From assembly GCA_023055425.1 (NCBI GenBank), contig JALGPY010000008.1, positions 19,875,359-19,939,358 on the forward strand: a stretch of 64,000 nucleotides of DNA, written 5' to 3'. This stretch comes from Linanthus parryae. Its lineage: Eukaryota; Streptophyta; Magnoliopsida; Ericales; Polemoniaceae. A program made the position numbers and the translations under genes. Below the pieces are notes generated by a model. That model was not told the origin of the DNA and searched no databases. It was given only the letters and a program-made list of their open reading frames with translations. Positions within the stretch are counted from its first letter, which is position 1. Each line of letters begins with the position of its first letter. This document shows, piece by piece, positions 31,025-42,285 of this stretch.

Positions 31025-31135
31025 TCAAAGATTCAATGAATTGGGACAAATAAAAATGATCTAAATAAATTAAAAATATGAAGCGTGCGAGCAAACATGA
31101 AGATAGCACGTAAATTGCACGGATACTACACAATG
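31025..31135. repeat. Direct repeat copy 1 (left of the XTH fragment)
   Basis: TGAATTGGGACAAATAAAAA through ATATGAAGCGTGCGAG to GCACGGATACTACACAA. It is nearly identical to 31905-32015, and a weaker third copy lies at about 33025-33185. Similarity to copy 2 stops exactly where the XTH sequence begins. Confidence 0.8.
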
Positions 31136-31139
31136 TGAG

Positions 31140-31707
31140 TGGAGAGCCGATCACTCTCCAGACCAACATCTACGTGAGTGATGTTGGTGGGAGAGAACAG
31201 GGGATCAACCTCTGGTTTGATCCCACTCTAACTTTCCACACGTATTCAATTTTCTGAAACCAACATATCGCAATGTAAGCAAGCTTTCTTAATTCACTAA
31301 TTCAGCCTTTTTTAATTCAATTGTGTTTGTTTGGTTATTTTTTTGAACTTTTTTTGGGTGATTTTTTTCACAGGTTCTCCGTGGACGGAACCTTGATCAG
31401 GGTCCATAAAAAGGTACCCGGAGCTCCGTACCCCGGCGGCCAACCCATGTCGGCCCTCGGGTCGATATGGGACGGAAGTAATTGGGCAACTCAGAGGGGC
31501 CGAATCAAAGTAAACTGGAGCCACGCCCCCTTCGTGGTCCAGTACGCTAAGCTAGAGGTCGCCGGAGCTCCGGCGGGGGTTACCGACATCAGCCCGAAGC
31601 AGAGGGAGAAGCTCCGATGGGTTCAGACCCACCGGATGGTGTACGATTACTGCCGGCGGACCTGCGGCAGGGCGGAGGCCACGGCGTGCAAGGCCAACCA
31701 AGCTTAG
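31140..31707 (+). pseudogene. Xyloglucan endotransglucosylase/hydrolase (XTH) 3' fragment
   Basis: Two exons, 31140-31274 and 31374-31707, join in phase across a GT-AG intron. They give GEPITLQTNIYV, REQGINLWFDPTLTFHTYSI, then FSVDGTLIRVHKKV, SALGSIWDGSNWATQRGRIK, VNWSHAPFVVQY and the C-terminal XET_C-like HRMVYDYCRRTCGRAEATAC. XTH enzymes cut and rejoin cell-wall xyloglucan. The upstream exons with the signal peptide and the catalytic DEIDFEFLG motif are absent. The fragment starts at an exon boundary, against the direct repeat. The Trp codon of the expected YSI(L/F)WN motif is TGA at 31255-31257. It is therefore not functional as an XTH; the second exon remains open. Confidence 0.85.
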
Positions 31708-31904
31708 AAAATTAGATTGTTTGATTTCAGTTTGTATGGTTGAATTGAATGTAATGGAATGGAATCAATTAATATAATACATCTTTTCTTCTTCCATTTC
31801 AATTTAGTTTTGTTACTGTTCCTCTTCTTTGTTTCAATTCAGTTTTTGTTTCAAATCAACGGTAACCAGACGAAATCTCTCTCTTCCTCTCTGTCTCTCT
31901 CTGT

Positions 31905-32015
31905 GTCTCTAAGATTTCATGAATCGGGACAAATAAAAATTATCTAAATGAATTAAAAATATGAAGCGTGCGAGTAAACATGAAGGTAGCTCGTAAATTG
32001 CACGGATACTACACA
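31905..32015. repeat. Direct repeat copy 2 (start of the RING gene)
   Basis: The same 110-bp sequence as 31025-31135. Its end supplies the ATG (31980) and first codons of the RING-type frame. Confidence 0.8.
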
Positions 32016-32854
32016 ACATGTTCCCACACATCCGGACGTCTTGAAGAGAGGACATCACAGGTTGCGAATCAGACGGTCTTGATAGTTTTTATAGTCGGTG
32101 TATGTATCATTGTGGGCTTCGTTCTTATCTGGATCATATGCAAATATGGTCCAACTTTAGTACACTATTTTATCCTAGAGGATCCTTCTTCCCCTATTTA
32201 TTCTCATTCATATCCTCCTTATTCTCCTCCGCCTCCTCTTCCTTCTCCTCCGCCTTCTCCTCCTCCTTCTCCCCGCCTTCCCTCCTCCATCCCCACCAGT
32301 ATTGTCGCCTCCTCTTACGCCCCTGCCTTCGCCTCCTCATACTTCTCATCATCACAATCATCTTCCTCCTCCTCCTGCTGCTCTTCCTCCTATCGAGGAA
32401 GATGAGATAGACCCCATTGTTGGGGAGGGATTTCATATGATGGGATTTCCCTTTTTTCTACTCCACGCTTTCACATTCCTAGGTTGGGGGTTTTTCACCA
32501 TCTTTGGAGCGTATTTTAGCATTTTCTTCCCGAGACGATCCTCTTCCTCCTCTTCCATCACCACTACCACCTCCTCGTCCCCCTGTCGCCGCCGGTAGAG
32601 CTGATGGAATAGACCCCGTTGTTCAGGTGGCGTTTCGTGTCGTGACCTTTCCTTTATGCGAAATTGTGATTCCAGATGCCCTTACTAAGTGTGTCATATG
32701 CATATCCAAGTACGAGGATGGGGATCGGGTCGTCGTGATTCCTTCGTGCGAGCACAGGTTTCACGAGACCTGCTTAGGCGAGTATCTATCTCGGGGAGAG
32801 ACCAGGTGTCTTCTGTGTCGTCGGCGTATGGAGCTAGGAGTTGATATTGTATAG
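31980..32854 (+). pseudogene. ATL-type RING-H2 E3 ubiquitin ligase, frameshifted
   Basis: The first frame (31980-32405) begins MKVARKLHGYYTTCSHTS. It has a transmembrane segment (TVLIVFIVGVCIIVGFVLIW), then a Ser/Pro-rich low-complexity stretch. A second frame (to about 32598) and a third (to 32854) follow. The third holds a complete RING-H2: CVIC, then C-E-H-RF-H-ET-C and CLLC (about 32694-32820). ATL proteins are usually intronless membrane E3 ligases, so the frame changes within CT-rich repeats suggest indels rather than introns. IDPIVGEGF and IDPVVQVAF in successive segments point to an internal duplication. A shortened product with only the RING is possible from ATG-less frames or 32504 onward. 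Confidence 0.72.
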
Positions 32855-33024
32855 ATCTCTTTATTATAGTAGTATAGGTATTGGTCATTATTGTACATAT
32901 TACAGACTGTATCGCTTAGGGCCACCAACATAGAGGGCCCCAAATTTTAAAAATAATAGGGGTAGCTTAGCGTTTTATATACAATTTATTAAATGATTTT
33001 ATATTTTTTGTACAATCTCTTAGA

Positions 33025-33185
33025 TACTTATAAACATACATCACATCTCTTTTGAGGATTTTTCGTGAATCATTCACTTTGACGATTAGAATATTATCAA
33101 AGATTTCATGAATTGAGAACAAATAAAAATTGTATACGCACACGAAGGTAGCACGTAAATTGCACGTATACTGCACATCATGTTC
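33025..33185. repeat. Direct repeat copy 3 (downstream of the RING gene)
   Basis: CATACATCACATCTCTTTTG...AATCATTCACTTTGACGAT...GAAGGTAGCACGTAAATTGC matches 30960-31135 and 31905-32020 with more differences. The RING gene is thus flanked by repeats. Confidence 0.7.
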
Positions 33186-33602
33186 CCATACAAGATATCT
33201 GAAAATCATTTCAAGAAAATACTTGAGGCCTCAAATTTTGTTGTTCACTTCTGGCCACCAAAATGCTAGAGACTATCCTGAATATAGTGACAACATATAT
33301 GAATGGATTTGCTAGTATTAGGTCATTACAAATTGTTCTCATGTGGTGATATGGTCAACAGTAAAAATGATTCCGATTAGTTCGTGAATGCTTGTTTTGC
33401 CAGTACAGCTAATATCCGACAACAGAAGCGATTTTAATGTCCAGTAAAAATAAAAAAGAAAATGATTTTTGGAAATTTTCTTTCTGGAGAAAGGAAAGAC
33501 GCTTTTTCGGAACTACTTTGATTAATTTTCTGACAACTGATTTTAATATTACATTTTTAAATGTTCAATATTTATCATTAAGAAACAGATGTATGGCGTA
33601 GA
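33186..33602. other. Intergenic DNA, nothing recognised
   Basis: AT-rich, no gene or paired repeat seen. Confidence 0.4.
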
Positions 33603-34669
33603 AACTATTTGATCCCTGCACTATGGGAAAATACCATTTGTTCCCCCTATTAACTAACAAAGCTCATGGGTACATCAAAAGACAACCATACCCCTATAAT
33701 TGTAACAAAATTACTCCAATATTTATAAATTTCTTCTCCTTCTCCATCCCTCTTGGAATACCCCGTTTAGAAACGGGTATTTTTAACAAATATTAAGTTT
33801 TTATTTTATTAAACGGATATTTTATAACCATATTAGGTGTTAAAATAATGTTAGTATAAGTTATGGGTCTTAGTTTAATTATTTAAAAGTTACATTTTAT
33901 TGTAATAAGCTTTAGGGGGCTTTAGTGTCTTTTTCGTAACTTAGATAATGCATTTAATCTAACTCAGGTGGGTATTACTTGTCTTTTAACTAACTAAGGC
34001 GGGGTGAAAGTGTCTTTTAACCAAAAGTGTCATCTTCTTCCTCTCCTGGTAGTAACAGGAGAGTACGCCCTTCTCCCTCTTCGACCCGAACGCCACCAGC
34101 GGCAAATTCGCCGCCAAAACTTCCCAAATTCCGTCCCAATTCGATTTAAAGTTGTCATAGCTCGAGTATTTAGCTCCAAGAAACCCATTTTTTGCCAAAA
34201 TCGTGACCCGATTCGGAATCGAAGAATTTTCCGATGAACTCCTAATCCTCGCCATATTTCTCACCTCTCACGCTATTTAAACCCCCTCAAACCCAGAACA
34301 AAAACCCACACCCAAACCTCTCTCTCTCTCGCTTGTGCTCTCTCCCGTTCGGATCGCCAAACAAAAACCCAAACATGTCCGGAGAACCGAACCCGACCGC
34401 CGACCGCCCCTGTCCGACGCCGCCACCCTCTCCGGCGTCCTCCTCAGCGCTCCACCGCCGGCCTCGCACCGTGAACCCCCGCCGTCTTCCGTCTTCGCCA
34501 CCACCGTGAGCCACCGCCGTCTCCCCCATTGTCCCCATCGTCTCCGTCCTTTTCTCTGTTTGGGTAAGAGACAACCCGTTCTTATGCCTTTCTTACTATG
34601 TTTGTTTCTTTTTTTTTATTAGCATTAAGTGAACTGTTAACTCATAATAATATTATCTGGGTAGAAACA

Positions 34670-34790
34670 CAAGTGTGGGTAGTGGCCCAGTGGTTAAGGT
34701 GACTACTAGTATTAGTATTGGTCTTGGGTTCGAATCTCTTAGTGGACAACTATTTTTTTTACTACTCTACACTCAATATTTGAAAGAGAA
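34670..34790 (+). mobile_element. tRNA-derived SINE-like sequence
   Basis: A box TGGCCCAGTGG (34683-34693) and B box GGTTCGAATCT (34727-34737) are spaced as in a tRNA gene. A T-rich and AT-rich tail follows. No tRNA cloverleaf is complete. Confidence 0.6.
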
Positions 34791-36518
34791 GTTTTGGGGG
34801 TTTGAAAGTCTTGTTAAAACACCTGACAATTATTTATTTAGGAAGTTTATTTTCTTGTTTAAAGGTTAATCTTTTGAAAAATAATACTCTTGGGTTATGC
34901 TTTATAGTAGTAAAATTAGATAATGTTGTAAGTTATGTTTTGTAATAGTAATCAATATACATTAAATATTGTGTTGAAATAGTAGGAATATTATTATTAA
35001 AGATTGGGGAAATAATAAGGGGATTGCACCTGCATTGCATATAGGACTTGTTTGTATTTGTGTGTTAGCGATACTTGATTAGAATATTATCGAATTGTAG
35101 GAAACAAATTCTCCGACGAAGCATACGTCGAATACTACGATTGATTTGCTGTGATTGGTATTTGTTGAGGTAAGTAAACATGCCAGGCCTAGCGCCCGTT
35201 CCTCTTTTCGTGTCAAAATTTTTTCATTCATATTTGTCTCAAAATGGTTTTACGTGAAATATGTGCTACTTGACTGCTTGTTTCAAATTGTTAATTTGTC
35301 TTCTGAAAAATATCAGTGTAATCTATTAATCGACGATAACGTAAAGTGGAAGAGTTGTGCGGGGTTTGTTATTGTTTACTATTGGCATTGGGCGTGTTGA
35401 CTTCGGTCTTCCGTTCAATTTATTTTATTTAATCCGGTTGCAAATCCCCGGATAGCTCCCTGTACTCACTCCTCTGGGCGCAAGAGTCTTTGGGGGGTGT
35501 CGACACTTAAGGTCTTGAATGCTTGCGAGATGGTTGGTTCTTTTTCCCCGTCACAACAAATCAACAATGCAGTTTTGGAATTAATGGAAATGATGGTTGA
35601 ATATGAGATTTTGGAAACTCTTAAATTCAAATAATGGAATTGGAATCTTCCTCGTTTTCTTATGAGTGTCAAAACTTTTGTTATCACCTGGTTTTGGAAA
35701 AACTACTACGAAATACTCTGATTGATAAATTGCTTCATAATCTGTTTACATGCTTGGGTGTTACTTACTCAGTATTTCGGCTGACTTTTGGAACCGTGGT
35801 GTTCTCTTTTTGTTTTCTACACCACAGGTTAGATGGGAGCTTGGTCCGAGGGGAAAACGCGACTCACATTAGTAGTATCATTTAAATTTAGTTTTATTTG
35901 AACACTTGTTAGTAGTTTGAATTTTATTAGATTTGGAATAATGCCCATATTTGTGGCAAGGCAAGTTTTAAGTTTTAATTAAATATTTTTATGGATTTGG
36001 TTTGGAATTTCTGTTGTAAAACCTCCTTGTATTCGGGTTTAACCCCGGGTACGGAGTGACACCCCTGGGTTTCCGGCTTAGCCAATTTGGGGGTGTTACA
36101 CCTCTCCTCTTTCTGCTGCAACCCTAGCCGCCACCTACCAGTTCTTCTTTTCCTTCCCCTTTCATATCTTCCTTCTGCCGGAACCCTAGCCGCCTCCCAG
36201 TCTTAGTCCACCCTTGCTACGGGGCGACTCAAAGGTCGTTAATGAATGCAAGACCCATAATTAGCATCAGCAATTAATTAACCAAATCCATCCTCTGGCG
36301 TCCTCCCCGTGCTACAAATCCCACCGGTAGTCAACAGCCTGAGGCCTTGAAGCAGCTATGAGAGATATCCACGAGATGGGCATGCTACAAATTGATGGGT
36401 CTGACAAAAATCCGACAATGACTGGACGACGATGGAGGTCGTGGTTTTTATGGCCCATTCTTCTTCTTCCTCTTATTCTTCTTATTTTGGTCAAGGTCGC
36501 TTTTGGCTTAATCAAGTG

Positions 36519-36948
36519 TTAAAGGTTTGATTGTGGTTTCCAGGAGAGAGAGGGGTTGTGTTGATGCAGGGGTAGTGATGTTGAACGTAATGGAAACCAT
36601 TTGTGTTTGATTTCCGAATTAGCGAACAAATATGAACAATTGTAACAAGAATTAGTTGAATTTTTGGTTTGATTCGCGTCAATTTGTGGAATTTTGGGAT
36701 CTGCTATAAGTAGATGATGTATAAGAAAATGGTGGTGGGTGTGGTGGGGTTGGGTGTGGTCGCATGAAAGAATTGAGATCCATGAATTTGGCTTTATTTT
36801 GTAGGGATAGAGGTGTGGTGATGCAGGGGTTGCAGATTTGGCTGTGGTGGTGTTGGTTTGGTTGGCAGTGGTAGTTGTGCTGGAATAGAGGCCAAGGTGG
36901 AATTGTGTCTCTTTTGTTGTCCGTAGCGAATCAAGGCTTTGATTTATT

Positions 36949-37003
<55 letters not shown>

Positions 37004-37124
37004 GTTGCTGGCCGGGATTCAGTGGTGGCGGTGCTTGTGTTTCTGGTGGGGATTCAGTGGTGGTGGTGGTGAAGAAGAACACCACAAACACCAAGAACAA
37101 AGGGAAAATTAGTGGTGTGAGCAT
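36519..37124 (-). other. Low-complexity open frame with (Asn)17, inside the long-TIR element
   Basis: A 201-codon frame that starts with a hydrophobic segment (LTPLIFPLFLVFVVFFF), then Thr/Pro-rich residues, 17 Asn from a (GTT)n microsatellite (36951-37002 on the + strand), then His/Ser/Thr-rich sequence. The same layout, hydrophobic start then Thr-run and Pro-rich, occurs in the homologous position of the element at 49247 (frame 49443-49709). This may be a conserved feature of the family or a coincidence of repeats. It is not called a gene. Confidence 0.35.
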
Positions 37125-37430
37125 TTATATAAATCCACCATCTCAAGGGTAGAATGATCACAAAAATGTCTGATTTAACAAAAATATGCTATCTGCCCAC
37201 TTTCCATCCACTGACAGGAGGTAATTGTATCCTTGACGGGGTATATGTATTTTCCCATAATGTAGGGGTATTTGTATTTAAGCCATTTTGTAGGGGTGGA
37301 ATTTCTAATTTACCCATATTTTTGTCATTTCATTGTTGTTTTTAGAAAATTTGCATTTTTTACGTAATAATTACTAAACGACACTTATGCAAAATTTATT
37401 TGACAACGTGACAATGATTCTTACAAATTA

Positions 37431-37685
37431 CCACTCTGATCCCTCTCTTTTTTTCCATTTTAATTTCTTGACTCATATCTGGGTCACTTTGACCGGGTGA
37501 TTTGGATCGCAAAACTATGCGATTTTTGATAATTTCTCACCGTGTTATAGAACAACTTTTACTCTACAACACCATGAAACAATTATTAAAAAGATGTATT
37601 ATTTTACTATCCAAATCATGGAGTCAAAGTGACTCAATGAATAGTGGTAAAATAAACATGGGGAGAAAGAGAAGAATCAGAGTGG
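37431..37685. mobile_element. Stowaway-like MITE, TA-flanked
   Basis: 255 bp, with ends CCACTCTGATCCCTCTC and GAGAAGAATCAGAGTGG. The interior family blocks GGTCACTTTGACCGGGTGAT and CCGTGTTATAGAACAACTTT are present. Confidence 0.82.
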
Positions 37686-37837
37686 TAGTTTCTAGCACTG
37701 GAAGCCATTCTCAATCTGACCCTTGATTTTAGGACATAGTCGACTGTGTACTAGACATAATCAACCAATCAAACTATTCGTTTGTACTGCATCGATCGTT
37801 CATTTGTACGACATCAATCGTCTTAAATTTCTGCACC

Positions 37838-37930
37838 TAGGGTGGTAGCTCAAGTGGTAGAGCAATGGAAGCCCCTGCATGAGGTCCCGGGTTCAAAACC
37901 AGTTGACGACCAACACAAATTCTAAAAAAA
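37838..37930 (+). mobile_element. tRNA-derived SINE-like sequence
   Basis: GGGTGGTAGCTCAAGTGGTA holds an A box (37846-37857). B box GGTTCAAAACC is at 37890-37900, 32 bp downstream. An A-rich tail follows (37923-37934). This is typical of the 5' head of plant SINEs. Confidence 0.65.
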
Positions 37931-38039
37931 AAACATCTTATATTTTTTTGCATTTATTTTTCTCAATAATTTATCGTATTTCACTCATTAAACAAAATAT
38001 GCTTAAGTTGCGGCAGGAGAGTGGGGTATTTTCCTCTCG

Positions 38040-38885
38040 CATGCTCAATATATATTTGACATCTTGGAGCTTCACATGACAGATTCCAAACCTGTCTCCA
38101 CCCCCATGTGCTCCAATGACCCCCCTCCACCAGCAGACTCCACGAAGTCTATCGATCTCTCTGATTATAGACGCCTCCCCGGTCTTCTGCAATATCTGAG
38201 CCTCACGCGACCTGACATCTCCTTCGCGGTGAATGGACTCTCGCAATTTCTTCATGGTCAACAACCATCACACTTGATGGCTGTGAAGCGTGTACTTCGT
38301 TTCGTAACAGGCTCCGTATGTCATGGAATTTATCTGCAAACGGGGGCATGCATGGAGCTCTCCGCCTTCTCCGATGCTGACTAGGTGGTCACTCTACAAC
38401 TGCATATGCACTATTCTTGGGCTCCAATGTCATCTCATGGAAATTCGCACTTCAAAAGTCAATCTCGTGCTCATCCACAGAAGCTGAATATCGTGCACTT
38501 GCGAATGCCACAACTGAGCTCCTATGGGTCCAAAACTGAGTTCATGAGACTGGTTTACCTCTAACTGGCTCACCCGCTCTCTTTTGTGATAACCTCAGTG
38601 CAACATATGTCTGCAAAAATCCAATTTGTCACTCTCGCATGACCCATGTCGAATTGGATTACTTCTACGTGCGTGATCTAGTTACATCAGGAAAACTACA
38701 CGTGCGACATGTTCCAAGCCGACAGCAACTCGCAGATACGCTTACGAAACTACTTAGTCGCACCCCCTTCCTCTATCTGCGATCTAAGATTGGATTTTTT
38801 GACGGATTCTCCATCTTACGGGGCGTATTAAGGTATGATATAGTCTCTAATTATCTTTCCCTTGATTTGTTCAGTTAGTTATTAT
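38040..38885 (+). mobile_element. Copia pol fragment (end of reverse transcriptase and RNase H), decayed
   Basis: 38064-38384 gives the RT-RNase H connection: VSTPMCSNDPP, YRRLPGLLQYLSLTRPDISF and MAVKRVLRFVTGS. SDAD is then followed by TAG where Trp is expected. Frame-shifted remains of [11 protein letters not shown] follow (around 38475-38510). 38639-38878 gives THVELDYFYVRDLV and VRHVPSRQQLADTLTK, the RNase H terminus. No LTR or primer binding site is recognisable. Confidence 0.85.
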
Positions 38886-39172
38886 CTTTTACGTGATTTA
38901 TGTTATCACTAATTATGTTGTTATTTACCTCCTTTTTAGAAAATAAACTATCATAGAACCCGTAAGGGGGGAGAGAAACTGTTACATCATTATCAATTGC
39001 AACTAGGACTTCAATCCAAGTTGTAGAAGACTCAAACCCATTCTAAATATGCGCCTACTCCCATCCTACACCGAGCTAGATTGTGAGCTAAGAAATTGGT
39101 TTCCCTCCTTGCAAAGTTCACTGCTGCTTGATCAATCTTCCTTATCTCTACTATGCACTGGTAAGTTCTTCT

Positions 39173-39993
39173 TCAACCTCTGTTAAGTATCTCGGTGGGC
39201 CCCTTGGTATCTATGAGAGAATTACATGACAATGGAGTTAGAGTCAACTTCAAATTGGCAGCACTGAATCCCATCTTGACGGCGAGGTCGACTGCATTGT
39301 TGAGGGCTCTGGCTTCGGAGATCTTGGTCGACATCGCAGATCCCGTTGTAAAGGCTGCGACACCTAGCAGAGTTCCACTTCCGTCTCTAATGGCTACTCC
39401 AGCCGTCGACAACCCAGTTTGTGAATTCCAGGAGCCATCGAAGTTCATTTTGTGCCACTGATCAGCTGCTTCGTCCATCGATGTCGTGTGTTCGTCGCCA
39501 TTTGTGCTTCAGCCTCCCGTGCTTGATTAAATTCTTCAACCCTATTAATAAAAGTAGTGATAATTTCTCTGGGGGTGTTCTTCTATTGTTGAAAACATTG
39601 TTATTCATCTCAATCCAGATTGTGTACAAGCCTGTAAAAATTACTTTGATGATCGGTACTATTCCTTGTAGCTAAGTGGATTTGTATCCAATCTTATGTA
39701 TCAACTCTAGTTTGGTTATGCCCCGGGCCAAGAAGAGCTTCCCAATCTTTTTTCGCTCTTTGGTAGTGAAGAAGAGCATGACCAACATATTCAATAGGCG
39801 TGTCACAACTGCAGCAGCTTGTGTCTAATTTGATTCCTCTATGCCGTAAGCTTATTCTTGTGGGAATTGCATTGTTGAGAACTCTCCAAATAAAGTGATT
39901 GATTTTCTTCGGCACTTTAACAGCCCAAAGAGCCTTGTTCATACCTGTCTCGGTGGATGAAGAGTTGTCCGTGGTGGAGATTGCATTCTCCAA
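39173..39993 (-). mobile_element. LINE 3' fragment: zf-RVT and RNase H domains, decayed
   Basis: 39993-39694 encodes ALWAVKVPKKINHFIWRVLN and CCSCDTPIEYVGHALLH, the zinc-binding reverse-transcriptase C-terminal domain. 39478-39173 encodes WHKMNFDGSWNSQTGLSTAG and ISEARALNNAVDLA, a plant RNase H (RVT_3) with Asp and Glu catalytic positions. The order fits an L1-clade LINE with RNase H, 5'-truncated. It is a different lineage from the LINE at 56.8-63.0 kb. Confidence 0.8.
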
Positions 39994-41489
39994 AGCGTTG
40001 GCCAGATGGTACCCGAGTCTTGTAGTGTATACATGTTAACTCTCTATAAGAGTTATATTTCTTGCACATTTTATATCATTTTGCGTGCTATTCGGGTTGA
40101 TAATCTTAGTTTTACACTATGAATGTAGAGAAAACGTAGAAGTTCAGCTTTGAGCTTTAATTCGTTAATACAAGTGTTTCTCGCATTATTTTATGTGTTT
40201 TTGTCACGTTTGATCGCTCGAGTTTTGTTTCGTGTTGTTTTGACAGGAGAAGGAGCTTGGGGGATGAAGCGGAGAGGAGAAACAAGCTCGGGAGACTAAT
40301 CGGGAGCTAAAACGATGATGAAATCATGAAGAATTGGTGAAAAGACATGGAGACGGGGTTAAAGTGTCATTTAATGAAGTTTGTGCAAATACACTTTAAC
40401 CCCCCTCTAGAAGAGAGCCCCATACTTAGTGAAAATTATATGGCGATACGTGAGCAACTCACTGCAAGTAGAGGATCACAAATTGTGATCACAAGATCAG
40501 CCACAAGACCAGAAACAAGATCACACTACTTCAAAATAAAAGAACGGGACTCTCTACTATTTGGACGCAAGGAAGAGAGAGAGAAAAAAAAAGACTCGCA
40601 CCTGGGAGAAAAAAGGGAGAGAAGGAGGATGCCACGGACAAAGGGTGGAGACGAAGAACTACACCATTGAAGGCTAGGTTTTGATGTCTTCTTATTCTTT
40701 CAAATCTTGTATGGAGAAACTTCTTAGCTTTGTTTGGTTAATCTTTATCAGCTAAACGTTTTGCTAGGCATCTCTATGAGATCCTAGGGTTTATGTAGAC
40801 GAATAATTCCCCGGATTCAAGTCTTTGTTTCATGCGTTTGTCTTTGATTCAATGAATAATTGTTAGTTTAATGATCGAATTGATGATTCTAGTCTATTGA
40901 CACGACTAGTGTACGATTTGATAGTCATTGAAGCTAGGGTTTGCTCTTGACTCATTGTCTTGCTTAATTTTAGTTTTTTTTTGTCGTTACATGTTCATGC
41001 GCTATGCTTAATCCTTAGCAAGAATGGATTCTAGACCCGGACTTGTTAAATAACTAGAGAGTGCAGGACAGTGACTTAACCTAGTTGTGAAGAGTGTATG
41101 AACACAATCCCGAATCATCGAGACCGAAGTGGGGAAGTGTTAGGATTGACCTTAGTGTTGGTAGATTCAGTAGGTTATTCGACTATTCCGTGCAACGGTG
41201 TCCGATATGACCCGTTTCCGTGCACGTAGTTAGCCTACTAGAACGGACCGGTAGACTCATGAGACCGAGAGGAGATTGTAGTCGACCACGAAGTAGAATG
41301 ACATAAGACTGACAGGAGATTGTCAGTGCAATTACCCGACTGGACTAGAATGGGATTAACGTGTTACATAGCTGAACCGAAATTCGTCTACAACCCTAGG
41401 TGATCTAGAGAGTGTCTAGTTTCTCAATATCTTCTTTATTAAAATAACAAAAATATTTGTTTAGTTTGTTATTTAATTTCAGTCTGGGT
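39994..41489. other. Probable LTR-retrotransposon remnant, no gene
   Basis: Sequence such as GTGTCATTTAATGAAGTTTG and the long tract at 40690-41430 read like an LTR or untranslated leader of a large retroelement. No second copy is in the window to prove it. The open frame 40347-40670 has no recognisable domain. Confidence 0.3.
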
Positions 41490-42024
41490 GACAACTGTTT
41501 AAATTTATAATTATTCCTCCCTGTTTTAATATTCTTGTGTCAGTTGTTAAAATACATAAAGACACTTGTATGTTATTGTTTTATTAAAAAAATAAATATG
41601 AAATTATGAAGTTTGATATTTTTTTCAAAACTGCTCAAAGAAGTCAAAGATTTTAAGATTGACGAAAATATGTTAATAAAAATATATTTCATATATTGAA
41701 ATGATGTAAAAATGTGTAATTTTAATTAAATATATTTCATTATCTTACCTATATCGAATTATTCAATTAAAATTTTATTATTTCTATTTTTTAGACTCGT
41801 TATTAAAACTCTTTTTTCCTCTATTTTTTTATTTTTAAAGTCGGAGGTGAAAATAAGAGGTATAATATTTTTATTTTTTAACCGTCCAATATTAACGGAA
41901 AGTTAACGGAAGGATACCTACTTGCTCGAAAATCAAAATTTGGATACCCGTGGTGCTCGATTTTGAAATTCATGTACCTACTTGTTTGTTTTTGCAAATA
42001 TAGGTACCTCCGGTGCAATTTAGC
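41490..42024. mobile_element. Half-copy of the TIR element found at 4265
   Basis: The interior (41560-41800) and right arm (41840-42024) run parallel to 4820-5329: GACACTTGTATGTTATTGTT, GATTTTAAGATTGACGAA, GGTGCTCGATTTTGAAA. The left arm is missing. It ends 260 bp before the SDR2 start codon. Confidence 0.7.
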
Positions 42025-42192
42025 TTTTTTTTTTTTTTTTCAGAAAAGGGATATCAAATTTTGGCAGTAAGCGAAATCGTAACGCCTGCATCGTTTATCA
42101 GCAAATAAGGTGCTACGCGTCACTGTGCATCCATGTAATATTGCCACCTCTTTCTCTCTACATTCTCTTTTGGCAAGTCCCTGTTTTTTTCT

Positions 42193-42198
42193 TATAAG
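42193..42198 (+). promoter_or_regulatory. Possible TATA box of SDR2
   Basis: TATAAG within TTCTTATAAGCTCC, about 90 bp upstream of the ATG. Confidence 0.35.
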
Positions 42199-42285
42199 CT
42201 CCTCAGAACACTACTTCATCTTCATCTTCTTCATCACAAAAATTTCATTTTCTATTTGGTGTTTCAGAGAGGTTGTAGAAGAGAG

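Larger units (their letters stand above)
33603..37320. mobile_element. Possible 3.7 kb long-TIR element (MULE-like), decayed
   Basis: The right end (reverse complement of 37160-37310) has ATTATGGGAAAATACAT, GTCAGTGGATGGAAAGTGG and TTTTTGTGATCATTCTACCC. It is clearly homologous to the left arm of the element at 49247. The left end at 33603 shares only CACTATGGGAAAATACCAT and similar words, so pairing is tentative. The interior includes a SINE, possible LTR-retrotransposon remnants (35160-36100, with GGTGTTACACC near 36090) and the Asn-rich open frame. Confidence 0.35.

Noticed and set aside
40347..40670. 107-codon frame as a gene
   Set aside because: Charged, repeat-like composition, no domain, no conserved splice context, and surroundings like a retroelement leader.
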